A stretch of DNA of 64,000 nucleotides from Providencia rettgeri. GTDB taxonomy: Bacteria; Pseudomonadota; Gammaproteobacteria; Enterobacterales; Enterobacteriaceae. The stretch covers positions 3,782,001-3,846,000 of the forward strand of contig NZ_CP096258.1 in NCBI RefSeq assembly GCF_023205015.1, given 5' to 3'. Shown here in pieces: positions 35,158-43,446 of this stretch (positions within the stretch are counted from its first letter, which is position 1; every line of letters starts with the position of its first letter). A program made the position numbers and the translations under genes. The notes beneath the pieces are model-generated. The model was not told the DNA's origin and made no database searches. It saw only the letters and a program-made list of their open reading frames with translations.

Positions 35158-35167
35158 TGTATATACA
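35158..35167. promoter_or_regulatory. Candidate HutC operator, perfect palindrome
   Basis: TGTATATACA is a perfect palindrome and matches the core described for HutC sites in Pseudomonas. The regulator gene at 24711 is of the HutC type. The site is 319 bp upstream of the hutU start codon. Confidence 0.5.
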
Positions 35168-35330
35168 TTTAATTTTTTACATAGAAACAAGCAAATAGCG
35201 AAATTGCGAGTCGCCTCACAGAACGTAGCAACGATGTATAGCGAGAAGACCCATGCCGTACCGCTCAAAATGGTATACGCCAGAAACAAAAATGGGCTAC
35301 CTGCATCAACAGATAACCCAAGTGGATTAT

Positions 35331-36140
35331 AACCATGACGAAAATTTAATTTTCTAAATCATTCGCGTTGTGGCTAGGCGGCAAAATGAGGATAGCTCGG
35401 GGAGCATACACAAGTATGTGACCCGAGTAGCTGAATGAAGCCAACAACGCCACAGCACATAATATAACCATGACGAAAATTTAATTTTCTAAATCATTCG
35501 CGTTGTGGCTAGGCGGCAAAATGAGGATATCTCGGGCAGCATACACAAGTATGTGACCCGAGTAGCTGAATGAAGCCAACAACGCCACAGCACATAATAT
35601 AACCATGACGAAAATGTAATTTTCTAAATCATTCGCGTTGTGGCTAGGCGGCAAAATGAGGATATCTCGGGGAGCATACACAAGTATGTGACCCGAGTAG
35701 CCGAATGAAGCCAACAACGCCACAGCACATAATATAACCATGACGAAAATTTAATTTTCTAAATCATTCGCGTTGTGGCTAGGCGGCAAAATGAGGATAT
35801 CTCGGGCAGCATACACAAGTATGTGACCCGAGTAGCTGAATGAAGCCAACAACGCCACAGCACATAATATAACCATGACGAAAATTTAATTTTCTAAATC
35901 ATTCGCGTTGTGGCTAGGCGGCAAAATGAGGATATCTCGGGCAGCATACACAAGTATGTGACCCGAGTAGCTGAATGAAGCCAACAACACCACAGCACAT
36001 AATATAACCATGACGAAAATGTAATTTTCTAAATCATTCGCGTTGTGGCTAGGCGGCAAAATGAGGATATCTCGGGGAGCATACACAAGTATGTGACCCG
36101 AGTAGCCGAATGAAGCCAACAACGCCACAGCACGAAGGAT
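35331..36140. repeat. Six tandem 135-bp ERIC-like palindromic repeats
   Basis: Units start at 35331, 35466, 35601, 35736, 35871 and 36006, contiguous and almost identical. Each has an inner hairpin (CTCGGG, CATAC, ACAA loop, GTATG, CCCGAG) and an outer imperfect stem (GCGTTGTGGC with GCCAACAACGC). The segment around AAGTATGTGAC, followed by GCCAACAACGC and ending in ATGACG, resembles the enterobacterial repetitive intergenic consensus (ERIC/IRU, about 127 bp). Open frames arise through the array because 135 is a multiple of three, but they are not genes. The array lies between livF and the hutU upstream region. Confidence 0.85.
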
Positions 36141-36150
36141 GACGAAAATT

Positions 36151-36852
36151 TTAGCCGCCGAGATACGCGCTTCTTACTGCTTCATTGGCTAAAAGCGCCT
36201 TTCCACTATCTTCCAACACAATATGCCCATTTTCCAACACATAACCACGGTCTGCGAGTTTCAGCGCTTGGTTGGCGTTTTGTTCGACAAGAAAAATTGT
36301 CATGCCTTCCTCGCGTAGCTGTTGGATCGTATCGAAAATTTGCATAATGATAATGGGGGCAAGGCCTAGGGACGGCTCATCAAGCAACAGCAGCTCTGGC
36401 TGGCTCATTAAAGCACGGCCTATCGCTAGCATTTGTTGCTCTCCACCTGACATCGTTCCTGAACGTTGGCTTCGGCGTTCATAAAGCCTTGGAAACAGCT
36501 TATAAACCCGCTCAATACGTTCTTGGTACTGTTGGCGATTTGCAAAAAAGCCCCCCATTGCGAGGTTCTCTTCCACGGTCATACGAGAAAAGACACGCCG
36601 CCCTTCTGGCACTATTGCAATGTCTTCACGCATAATTTTCGAAGTGGGCAATTGAGTGATATCCACCCCTCGGTAGATGACTTGACCTTCCGATGCACGC
36701 GGGTCTCCACAAAGGGTACTGAGCAACGTTGTTTTCCCTGCACCATTTGCTCCGATTAAGGTCACAATCTCACCTTTTTGGATATTCAAGCTAATTTCAT
36801 GTAACGCTTGTATTTTTCCATAATGGGTAGACACTTTTTTAAATTCAAGCAT
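36151..36852 (-). CDS. livF: Branched-chain amino acid ABC transporter ATP-binding protein LivF
   Basis: A 233-residue ATPase with Walker A GANGAGKTTLL, signature MSGGEQQMLAIGRAL and Walker B ELLLLDEPSLGLAP, ending in a short LivF-type tail. With LivG it powers uptake of leucine, isoleucine and valine. It is the last gene of livKHMGF and overlaps livG by one base. The tandem repeat array begins about 10 bp after its stop. Confidence 0.93.
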   Translation of the reverse strand: MLEFKKVSTHYGKIQALHEISLNIQKGEIVTLIGANGAGKTTLLSTLCGDPRASEGQVIYRGVDITQLPTSKIMREDIAIVPEGRRVFSRMTVEENLAMGGFFANRQQYQERIERVYKLFPRLYERRSQRSGTMSGGEQQMLAIGRALMSQPELLLLDEPSLGLAPIIIMQIFDTIQQLREEGMTIFLVEQNANQALKLADRGYVLENGHIVLEDSGKALLANEAVRSAYLGG

Positions 36853-37631
36853 CAGTAAGCTTCCCCCAAATAGGCTTTTATCACATCAGGATGTTGACGA
36901 ATTTCACTTGGCGTCCCATTGGCCAATGGCGTTCCTTGATTCACCACATAAATGCGATCTGAAATTCCCATGACTAATTTCATATCATGTTCAATTAATA
37001 AAATGGAAACATTATGATGAGCACGTAGTTCGGCAATTAAATCATCCAAATCATTGGTTTCTTTAGGGTTAAGCCCCGCAGCAGGTTCATCTAGCATTAA
37101 AATTTCAGGGCGAGTTACCATACAGCGAGCAATTTCTAACCGGCGCTGCTGCCCATAAGCTAAATTTCCAGCTTGTCGGTTTGCAAATGGTAGTAAATCT
37201 ATGCGCTCTAACCATTTTACTGCATTATCAAGCGCTTCTGATTCTGCACGACGAAATGCAGGCGTTTTCAATAACCCAGAAAAAATGCCACTTTTTAAAT
37301 GTTGATGCTGTGCAACAAGGAGATTTTCAATCACCGTCATTTCTTTGAATAACCGCACATGTTGGAACGTTCTTATCACTCCAAGACGAGCAATCGCCTG
37401 CCCAGTCAGCCCTTCAAGGTGCTTTTCACGATATAAAATAGTGCCGCTGGTCGGTTTATAAAAACCCGTTAAACAGTTAAAAATGGTGGTTTTCCCCGCC
37501 CCATTCGGGCCAATCAGTGAGACAATTTCCCCTTGGTTAATGGTTAACTCAACATTATTGACAGCAAGTAACCCACCAAAACGCATCGTTAAACCATTCA
37601 CCTGGAGCAAAGGCGTTGTGTTATGGCTCAT
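36852..37631 (-). CDS. livG: Branched-chain amino acid ABC transporter ATP-binding protein LivG
   Basis: This 259-residue ATPase has Walker A GPNGAGKTTIFNC, signature LAYGQQRRLEIARCM and Walker B ILMLDEPAAGLNP. Its longer helical segment between Walker A and the signature is typical of LivG. It partners LivF on the cytoplasmic side of LivH and LivM. The start overlaps the end of livM by four bases. Confidence 0.94.
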   Translation of the reverse strand: MSHNTTPLLQVNGLTMRFGGLLAVNNVELTINQGEIVSLIGPNGAGKTTIFNCLTGFYKPTSGTILYREKHLEGLTGQAIARLGVIRTFQHVRLFKEMTVIENLLVAQHQHLKSGIFSGLLKTPAFRRAESEALDNAVKWLERIDLLPFANRQAGNLAYGQQRRLEIARCMVTRPEILMLDEPAAGLNPKETNDLDDLIAELRAHHNVSILLIEHDMKLVMGISDRIYVVNQGTPLANGTPSEIRQHPDVIKAYLGEAY

Positions 37632-38899
37632 ACGCCCTCCCCTTCAGGGACTTTTTTCACCTGCATTTGACGACGTTTCATTGGTAATAAGCCTTGGGGC
37701 CGCCAGATCATCATCAATACCATTAATGCCCCTAATAGCAGCATGCTGTATTGGTTAAGGTCACGCATCATTTCCCTTGATACGACTAAGATAATCGCAG
37801 CTAAAATAACGGAAGTTTGTGAGCCCATTCCTCCTAAAACGACGATGGCTAACACAAATGCCGATTCCACAAAAGTAAAAGACTCTGGGCTAATAAACCC
37901 TTGCCGTGCAGCAAATAATGTACCTGCAAACCCAGCAAAGGCTGCGCTGATAGTAAATGCCGTTAATTTTATTCGAGTTGGGCTTAGCCCTAATGAACGA
38001 CAAGCAATTTCATCTTCACGTAGTGCTTCCCACGCACGGCCTAATGGCATACGCAGTAATCGATTTATCACAAACAAAGTTAAAACTACTAATAGCAAAG
38101 CGACAAAATACAGGAAAATAATTCGGTCGCCAGGACTGTAATCTAAGCCGAAAAAGTTATGGAAGGTATCCCAACCATCTTTTGCTGTACGGCTAAATTC
38201 CAAACCAAAAAAAGTCGGTTTTGGTAATTGGCTGATCCCATTTGGCCCGCCAGTGATTTCGGTATTATTCAGTAATAAAATACGAACAATTTCCCCAAAC
38301 CCAAGTGTCACTATTGCGAGATAGTCCCCACGTAGCCTTAGAACAGGGAACCCCAATAAAAAGCCCGCTAATGCAGCGGTTAATCCTGCAATCGGTAAAC
38401 TTTCCCAGAACCCAAAACCATAGTAATGATTTAATAAACCAAAGGTATAAGCCCCTATCGCATAGAAGCCTGCGTAGCCTAAAACCAGTAAGCCAGATAA
38501 CCCAACCACCACGTTTAAGCCTAGCCCTAACATCACGTAAATTAGCGTTAAGGTCGCGATATCCACACTTCCACGAGAAACAATAAACGGCCAAATAATT
38601 GCAGCAATAATAATTATAACCGCAAGGATTTTTTGCTTCGTTGTCGAACCATCAAAATCAGGAATAGCCCACGCTTTCTTAGGAACGCCTTGCCACACTT
38701 TTCTTAAGGTTGGACGAACCAATTGGTACACAAAGATCACAACAATACCTGCAATGATCCAGTTCCAACGCACTGAGTCTCCAACGGTCACAACCAGCTT
38801 CGTGCCATCCAGCGCGAGCTGCAGCCCCATCATAAACAATGCCAATACAAAAAAAGTCACTGAAGCTACAATGGCATTAATCCAATTTTCTTTTCTCAT
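37628..38899 (-). CDS. livM: Branched-chain amino acid ABC transporter permease LivM
   Basis: A 423-residue permease, close to the E. coli length of 425. An N-terminal extension with membrane helices is followed by the LivM core (VVGLSGLLVLGYAGFYAIGAYTFGLL). The EAL-like coupling segment GRAWEALREDEIACRSLGLSPTRIKL contacts the ATPases. It pairs with LivH in the inner membrane. The gene overlaps livH and livG by four bases on each side. Confidence 0.94.
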   Translation of the reverse strand: MRKENWINAIVASVTFFVLALFMMGLQLALDGTKLVVTVGDSVRWNWIIAGIVVIFVYQLVRPTLRKVWQGVPKKAWAIPDFDGSTTKQKILAVIIIIAAIIWPFIVSRGSVDIATLTLIYVMLGLGLNVVVGLSGLLVLGYAGFYAIGAYTFGLLNHYYGFGFWESLPIAGLTAALAGFLLGFPVLRLRGDYLAIVTLGFGEIVRILLLNNTEITGGPNGISQLPKPTFFGLEFSRTAKDGWDTFHNFFGLDYSPGDRIIFLYFVALLLVVLTLFVINRLLRMPLGRAWEALREDEIACRSLGLSPTRIKLTAFTISAAFAGFAGTLFAARQGFISPESFTFVESAFVLAIVVLGGMGSQTSVILAAIILVVSREMMRDLNQYSMLLLGALMVLMMIWRPQGLLPMKRRQMQVKKVPEGEGV

Positions 38900-39822
38900 A
38901 CTTTTTCGACCTCCGGGCGTCCCAGAATGCCGGTTGGCATGATCAATAACACACCAATCAATAAACCAAATGACACTACATCTTTATATTCCGTGCTTAA
39001 ATATGCAGAAGTCATTGCTTCCGCAACGCCTAAGATCAACCCACCTAGCATCGCACCGGGAATACTTCCAATCCCCCCTAATACCGCCGCGGTAAATGCT
39101 TTCATTCCTGCCATAAAACCAATGTATGGGTTAATCACGCCATAAAATTGCCCTAATAGCACCCCCGCGACAGCAGCCATGGCTGCACCAATCACAAAGG
39201 TCAATGAAATAACGCGGTCAGTATTAATGCCCAATAAGCTGGCCATTTTAAGATCTTCTGCGCATGCTCGACAGGCTCTTCCCATTTTTGAATAGCGAAT
39301 AAATAGCGTCAAAGCTAACATCGCAAGCACGGTAACCACCCAGATGGTCAATTGCATCTTAGTCACCGTGGCTTCAAAACCATCGCTTTCACCCAGAACC
39401 CATTGCCCGGTGATCAAGCTGGGTAGGGCTAAATCACGCGAACCTTGTGACAGGCTGACATAGTTTTGTAGGAAAATAGACATCCCGATCGCAGAGATCA
39501 GTGCAATCAAACGTTTAGAATGGCGAACTGGACGATAAGCAACCCGTTCAATACTCCAACCATAGGTGCTAGAGACCACAATCGCGGCAATAAAGGCCGC
39601 TGCAACAAGGATCCAGCCGATATCGATCCCGAGCATCATCAAGCCTGCGATCACAATAAAAGAGACATAGCTGCCTATCATGTACACTTCGCCATGGGCA
39701 AAGTTAATCATCCCAATGATGCCATATACCATCGTATATCCGATGGCTATCAGTGCATAGGTACTGCCAAGGGTTAAACCATTCAGAAGCTGCTGAATAA
39801 AATAGAGAATTTGATCTGACAT
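38896..39822 (-). CDS. livH: Branched-chain amino acid ABC transporter permease LivH
   Basis: A 308-residue permease. It begins MSDQILYFIQQLLNGLTLGSTYALIAIGYTMVYGIIGMINFAHGE, the LivH signature, and carries the coupling loop MGRACRACAEDLKMASLLGINTDRVI. The ATG at 39822 follows AAAGGA and gives the same length as E. coli LivH; an upstream methionine at 39876 has no good ribosome site. It lies 102 bp after livK and overlaps livM. Confidence 0.93.
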   Translation of the reverse strand: MSDQILYFIQQLLNGLTLGSTYALIAIGYTMVYGIIGMINFAHGEVYMIGSYVSFIVIAGLMMLGIDIGWILVAAAFIAAIVVSSTYGWSIERVAYRPVRHSKRLIALISAIGMSIFLQNYVSLSQGSRDLALPSLITGQWVLGESDGFEATVTKMQLTIWVVTVLAMLALTLFIRYSKMGRACRACAEDLKMASLLGINTDRVISLTFVIGAAMAAVAGVLLGQFYGVINPYIGFMAGMKAFTAAVLGGIGSIPGAMLGGLILGVAEAMTSAYLSTEYKDVVSFGLLIGVLLIMPTGILGRPEVEKV

Positions 39823-39866
39823 AAGACTATCCTTTCTAACTACCTGTCCTATATAGAGAGCAGAAG

Positions 39867-39891
39867 CCGGAAGCAATTAACTCACTTCCGG
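39867..39891. repeat. Hairpin between livK and livH
   Basis: CCGGAAG (39867-39873) and CTTCCGG (39885-39891) form a 7-bp stem with an 11-base loop. It has no T-run. Such intercistronic hairpins after a binding-protein gene often stabilise the upstream mRNA so that more binding protein than permease is made. Confidence 0.6.
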
Positions 39892-39924
39892 TTCTTATTC
39901 ACTATGCTGGAACACTGCTGAGTA

Positions 39925-41034
39925 CTATTTTACAGAGGTGGAAGTCCCATCTTTGTGCCACTCAAATACACCGAACTCAAACCCTTTCAGGTCACCGTTT
40001 GGCTGCCAGCTTAATGTCCCCATAACCGTTTCGACTGGATTTGCTTTCAGGTCTTTCACCAAATCTTCAGGCTCGATGCTGCCAGTACGCTCCATTGCCG
40101 TCGTTAAACCTTGGATCGCAGCATAAGTAGTCCAAACAAATGGTCCTGTTGGGTCTTCTTTTTTCGCTTTAATGGCATCTACGATAGGTTGGTTCGTTGC
40201 GACTTGGTCATAACGTTTTGGTAAAGTTACCAACATGCCCTCAGAGGCATCACCTGCAATATTCGATAATGAAGAGTTACCGACGCCTTCAGGCCCCATA
40301 AAGCGAATATTCAAGCCAGCTTGCTTCGCTTGGCGTAAAATTTGCCCCATTTCTGGGTAGTAACCGCCGAAATAAACAAAATCGACATTCTCTTTTTTCA
40401 GTTTAGCGACTAATGCAGAGAAATCTTTATCCCCTGCAGTTACCCCTTCAAACATCACCTCTTTGACGCCCGCTTTATTTAAGCTTTCGCGTACCGAACG
40501 TGCTAGGCCTTCGCCGTACTGTTGTTTATCATGAACAACAGCAATACGAGATGGCTTAATATCTTCCATAATATATTTCGCCGCAGTTGGACCTTGGTCT
40601 GAGTCTAAACCTGTTGTACGCAGAACCATTTGGTAGCCACGGGTGGTTAAATCTGCATTAGTGGCCGCTGGGGTGATCATAATGACACCTTCATCTTCAT
40701 AAATATCGGATGCAGGCTGTGTTGAAGAGGAACATAAATGCCCAATGACATGGCGAATACCATCATTAATGACCTTGTTTGCGACCGCAACCGCTTGTTT
40801 TGGGTCGCAAGCATCATCATACTCAACAGCAACTAATGTATTTCCATTAATGCCACCTTTAGCATTAATATCCGCAATCGCTTGTCGTGCGCCTGTAAAT
40901 TCCATATCACCATATTGCGCTACAGGTCCTGACATTGCGCCAACAACCGCTATTTTAATTTCCTTTGCCCATCCTGCAGAACTGAATGCCATCGCAATGC
41001 AGCCCGCTAATAATGCTTTATTCATATTCTTCAT
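39925..41034 (-). CDS. livK: Leucine/branched-chain amino acid-binding periplasmic protein
   Basis: This 369-residue protein has a Sec signal peptide (cleavage after AGWA) and mature sequence KEIKIAVVGAMSGPVAQYGDMEFTGARQAI, the LivJ/LivK family start. CSSSTQPASDIYEDEGV and the two-cysteine region are typical. It binds leucine or branched-chain amino acids in the periplasm for LivHMGF. Only one such gene is present, whereas E. coli has both livK and livJ, so it may serve leucine, isoleucine and valine. The ATG at 41034 is chosen because the signal peptide begins there. Confidence 0.93.
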   Translation of the reverse strand: MKNMNKALLAGCIAMAFSSAGWAKEIKIAVVGAMSGPVAQYGDMEFTGARQAIADINAKGGINGNTLVAVEYDDACDPKQAVAVANKVINDGIRHVIGHLCSSSTQPASDIYEDEGVIMITPAATNADLTTRGYQMVLRTTGLDSDQGPTAAKYIMEDIKPSRIAVVHDKQQYGEGLARSVRESLNKAGVKEVMFEGVTAGDKDFSALVAKLKKENVDFVYFGGYYPEMGQILRQAKQAGLNIRFMGPEGVGNSSLSNIAGDASEGMLVTLPKRYDQVATNQPIVDAIKAKKEDPTGPFVWTTYAAIQGLTTAMERTGSIEPEDLVKDLKANPVETVMGTLSWQPNGDLKGFEFGVFEWHKDGTSTSVK

Positions 41035-41413
41035 TTTATCGTCCCCGTCTTCATGGTTCTGAGTGTTTGTGTTTGATTTGTAGTAGATTATTATGGTTGA
41101 CAGGTACAATGCCTGATATTTCAAAATACAGCGAATAAGGCTATATATTTCATAACATTAAACAAGATAATTATGCTAAATAGCAAATGGATATGGCAGG
41201 TTTTTACATTAGATGCAGAATAAAAAACTGATGTGTTAAAGTGGTTTTTTTGTAAATACTAGTGTTATATTCGGGTTAAATTTAAATTAATCCGAGTGAA
41301 ATTCGGAAAATTCAGTATCACCAAATTTTTCTCTCTAAAATCAAAAAATCGGTTGTAGATCACTCTGGCAGGATGAGTGACTGCAACTCTTACAGGGAAA
41401 CAGACAAAATATC
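41035..41413. other. Divergent livK-panM intergenic region
   Basis: A 379-bp AT-rich gap that should hold the liv and panM promoters. An imperfect palindrome (CGGGTTAAATTTAAATTAATCCG-like, about 41272-41294) is visible and could be a regulator site, but I cannot assign it. E. coli has livJ in this neighbourhood; no remnant of it is seen. Confidence 0.45.
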
Positions 41414-41827
41414 ATGAGACTCACGATTATCCCTTTGGTCAATCCTACTGAGCAACAATCTCTGGACTTACATAAAATCTGGCCTGACCAGAGCCAAGCA
41501 TTACTAGCAAAACAGCTTGCAACTGGGCAACAGATCTATGCTGCCCGCTTTAATGACCGCCTTCTTGGCGCCGCAAAAATTACCGTAGAACATAATACAG
41601 CCACTATGCAGGATTTTTATATTCGAGAAATCACTCGTCGACGAGGTGTCGGTTCATATTTATTAGCAGAAATTTGCCAAGCAATCCCGAATATTACACT
41701 ATGGAAATTCGACACTAACGGAGTTGCACCGCAAGAAAAAAACGTGATGCGGCTATTTTTGACTGCTCATGGCTTCAATGCCACCACACTGCCTGATATC
41801 TGGGAGAAACAGCATGAAACTAAATAG
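41414..41827 (+). CDS. panM: PanD maturation and regulatory factor PanM/PanZ
   Basis: A 137-residue GNAT-fold protein matching E. coli PanM (PanZ, formerly YhhK): MRLTIIPL at the start, the acetyl-CoA loop REITRRRGVGSYLL, and the ending LPDIWEKQHE. It binds acetyl-CoA or CoA and triggers self-cleavage of the PanD proenzyme to active aspartate decarboxylase in pantothenate synthesis. Its location beside the liv genes is the same as in E. coli. It overlaps the next gene by 14 bp. Confidence 0.92.
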   Translation: MRLTIIPLVNPTEQQSLDLHKIWPDQSQALLAKQLATGQQIYAARFNDRLLGAAKITVEHNTATMQDFYIREITRRRGVGSYLLAEICQAIPNITLWKFDTNGVAPQEKNVMRLFLTAHGFNATTLPDIWEKQHETK

Positions 41828-42200
41828 AATTCATCATGTTGCAATAATTGCATCCAATTTTGAAGTCAGTAAGGATTTTTATTGCCGTATTTTGGGATTA
41901 AATTTGCTTGAAGAACACTACCGTCCAGCAAATGATTCGTGGAAAGCGGACTTAGCCTTTGGTGAGCATTACCAAATTGAGTTATTCAGTTTTGTTAATC
42001 CACCAGCGAGACTAAGTTACCCCGAAGCCACAGGGCTACGTCATTTAGCCTTCAGTGTCGATGATTTAGATAAATGGGTCGCTTATTTAACTGAACAAGA
42101 TGTGGCTTGTGAAGCAATACGGGTTGACCCCTACACGCAAAAGCGTTTTACATTTTTCACAGACCCAGATGGCTTACCGCTAGAGTTATACAGTGATTAA
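41814..42200 (+). CDS. VOC-family protein, GloA2/YaeR-like
   Basis: This 128-residue protein has the vicinal-oxygen-chelate fold: RIHHVAIIASNFEVSKDFYCRILGL, GLRHLAFSVDDLDKWV and FFTDPDGLPLELYSD with family metal-binding residues. It most resembles the YaeR (GloA2) group, whose members look like glyoxalase I but whose activity is unclear. In E. coli yaeR is elsewhere, so its position here, coupled to panM by a 14-bp overlap, is a local feature. The ATG at 41814 is where family similarity begins. Confidence 0.85.
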   Translation: MKLNRIHHVAIIASNFEVSKDFYCRILGLNLLEEHYRPANDSWKADLAFGEHYQIELFSFVNPPARLSYPEATGLRHLAFSVDDLDKWVAYLTEQDVACEAIRVDPYTQKRFTFFTDPDGLPLELYSD

Positions 42201-42232
42201 TTGAACAATTAAAAATTGTAAAAGTAGAAATG

Positions 42233-42282
42233 ATTATCTGCATTTATCCACCTCTTAACAGGCAATAAATGCAGATAATTTT
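42233..42282. terminator. Hairpin between the VOC gene and rpoH
   Basis: ATTATCTGCATTTAT (42233-42247) and ATAAATGCAGATAAT (42265-42279) form a perfect 15-bp stem with a 17-base loop, followed on the plus strand by TTTT. It separates converging genes and probably terminates the panM transcript and perhaps rpoH. Confidence 0.7.
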
Positions 42283-42310
42283 AGTGAACAACGAATTGGC
42301 AAGTAATAAA

Positions 42311-43189
42311 TCACATTTCGCTGTCTTCGTCTTCTTCCATCGCCAAACGTAACTTCTTCATGGCGTTCTTTTCAAGCTGACGAACGCGTTCTGCTGAAAC
42401 ACCATATTTATCAGCAAGTTCTTGCAACGTGGTTTTGTTGTCATCGTCTAGCCAGCGAGCTCGGATGATATCCTGACTGCGCTCATCTAAAGAGTCTAAC
42501 GCCTCTGCTAGGCGGTCAGTCGCATGACTTTCCCAATTATCATCTTCAATTGAGCCAGCAAAATCTGATGCTTTGTCTTGTAAGTATAAGACTGGGGCCA
42601 CTGGGCCACCAAAATCACTGCTGTCATCGTCATCTGACATATCAAATGCCATATCTTGTGCAGCCATACGTGATTCCATTTCACGTACATCTTTAGGACT
42701 TACACCTAACTCTTGGGCAACCATATCGACCTCGTCTTGGTTAAACCAACCAAGACGTTTTTTATTCTTTCTTAAATTAAAGAACAGTTTACGCTGCGAT
42801 TTTGTTGTTGCAACTTTGACAATTCGCCAGTTACGTAAAACATATTCATGAATTTCAGCTTTGATCCAGTGAACCGCAAAGGAAACAAGGCGAACACCAA
42901 CCTCAGGATTGAAACGACGCACAGCTTTCATCAGGCCAATATTACCTTCCTGAATTAAATCAGCTTGCGGCAAACCATACCCTGCATAACTACGAGCAAC
43001 ATGAATAACAAAGCGCAAGTGCGATAAGATCAGTTGCTTTGCAGCATCCAGATCACCATGGTAATGCAGCCGTTCAGCAAGTTCCTTTTCTTCCTCAGCG
43101 GTAAGCATCGGGTAAGCATTAGCAGCCCGAACATAGGCTTCAATACTTCCTTGTGGAACAAGAGCTAATGATTGCATGTCTTTGGTCAT
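42311..43189 (-). CDS. rpoH: RNA polymerase heat-shock sigma factor RpoH (sigma-32)
   Basis: A 292-residue sigma-70 family factor, slightly longer than E. coli RpoH (284 aa), partly because of an acidic C-terminal tail (EEDEDSEM). Region 2 reads LSHLRFVIHVARSYAGYGLPQADLIQEGNIGLMKAVRRF. The RpoH box QRKLFFNLRK follows, and the region 4 helix-turn-helix is TLQELADKYGVSAERVRQLEKNAMKKLRLAM. It directs transcription of chaperone and protease genes. It is followed by ftsX-ftsE-ftsY upstream on the same strand, as in E. coli. Confidence 0.97.
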   Translation of the reverse strand: MTKDMQSLALVPQGSIEAYVRAANAYPMLTAEEEKELAERLHYHGDLDAAKQLILSHLRFVIHVARSYAGYGLPQADLIQEGNIGLMKAVRRFNPEVGVRLVSFAVHWIKAEIHEYVLRNWRIVKVATTKSQRKLFFNLRKNKKRLGWFNQDEVDMVAQELGVSPKDVREMESRMAAQDMAFDMSDDDDSSDFGGPVAPVLYLQDKASDFAGSIEDDNWESHATDRLAEALDSLDERSQDIIRARWLDDDNKTTLQELADKYGVSAERVRQLEKNAMKKLRLAMEEDEDSEM

Positions 43190-43446
43190 TCAGATCCTCA
43201 ATAAAATAATAGGAAATAGATTAGTTTGTATTAATAACCACTTTGGTTAACGCATGAAGTAAACACTTTTAGTCTACCAGCTTAACCGCGTTAAATAAAT
43301 TATATACAAATTTGTTAGCAGTAGGTCAATGTAAGACAAAACAATTCAGACTGAGTTCACTTTTAACACAAATAGTTAATAAATTCAAAAGGTAACAAAA
43401 CAATCAAATCATTACCTTTTGATAAAAATGACGGAAAAACAACTCA

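Larger units (their letters stand above)
34840..35330. other. hutU upstream region
   Basis: These 491 bp contain no gene. The part nearest hutU is AT-rich and should hold the promoter. Three HutC-like palindromes at 35035, 35057 and 35158 are listed separately. The rest up to the repeat array (about 35200-35330) has more even composition but I recognise nothing in it. Confidence 0.55.

Noticed and set aside
35481..36128. Two small minus-strand proteins with repeated SGHILVYA-type segments
   Set aside because: They are translations of the tandem repeat, open only because 135 is a multiple of three, and have no ribosome site of note.
35331..36140. CRISPR array
   Set aside because: The units are contiguous 135-bp palindromic repeats with no unique spacers, and no cas genes are in the window.
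43387..43420. Terminator after ftsX
   Set aside because: AAAAGGTAA and TTACCTTTT can pair, but the loop is 16 bases and the stem is weak; I was not confident enough to annotate it.
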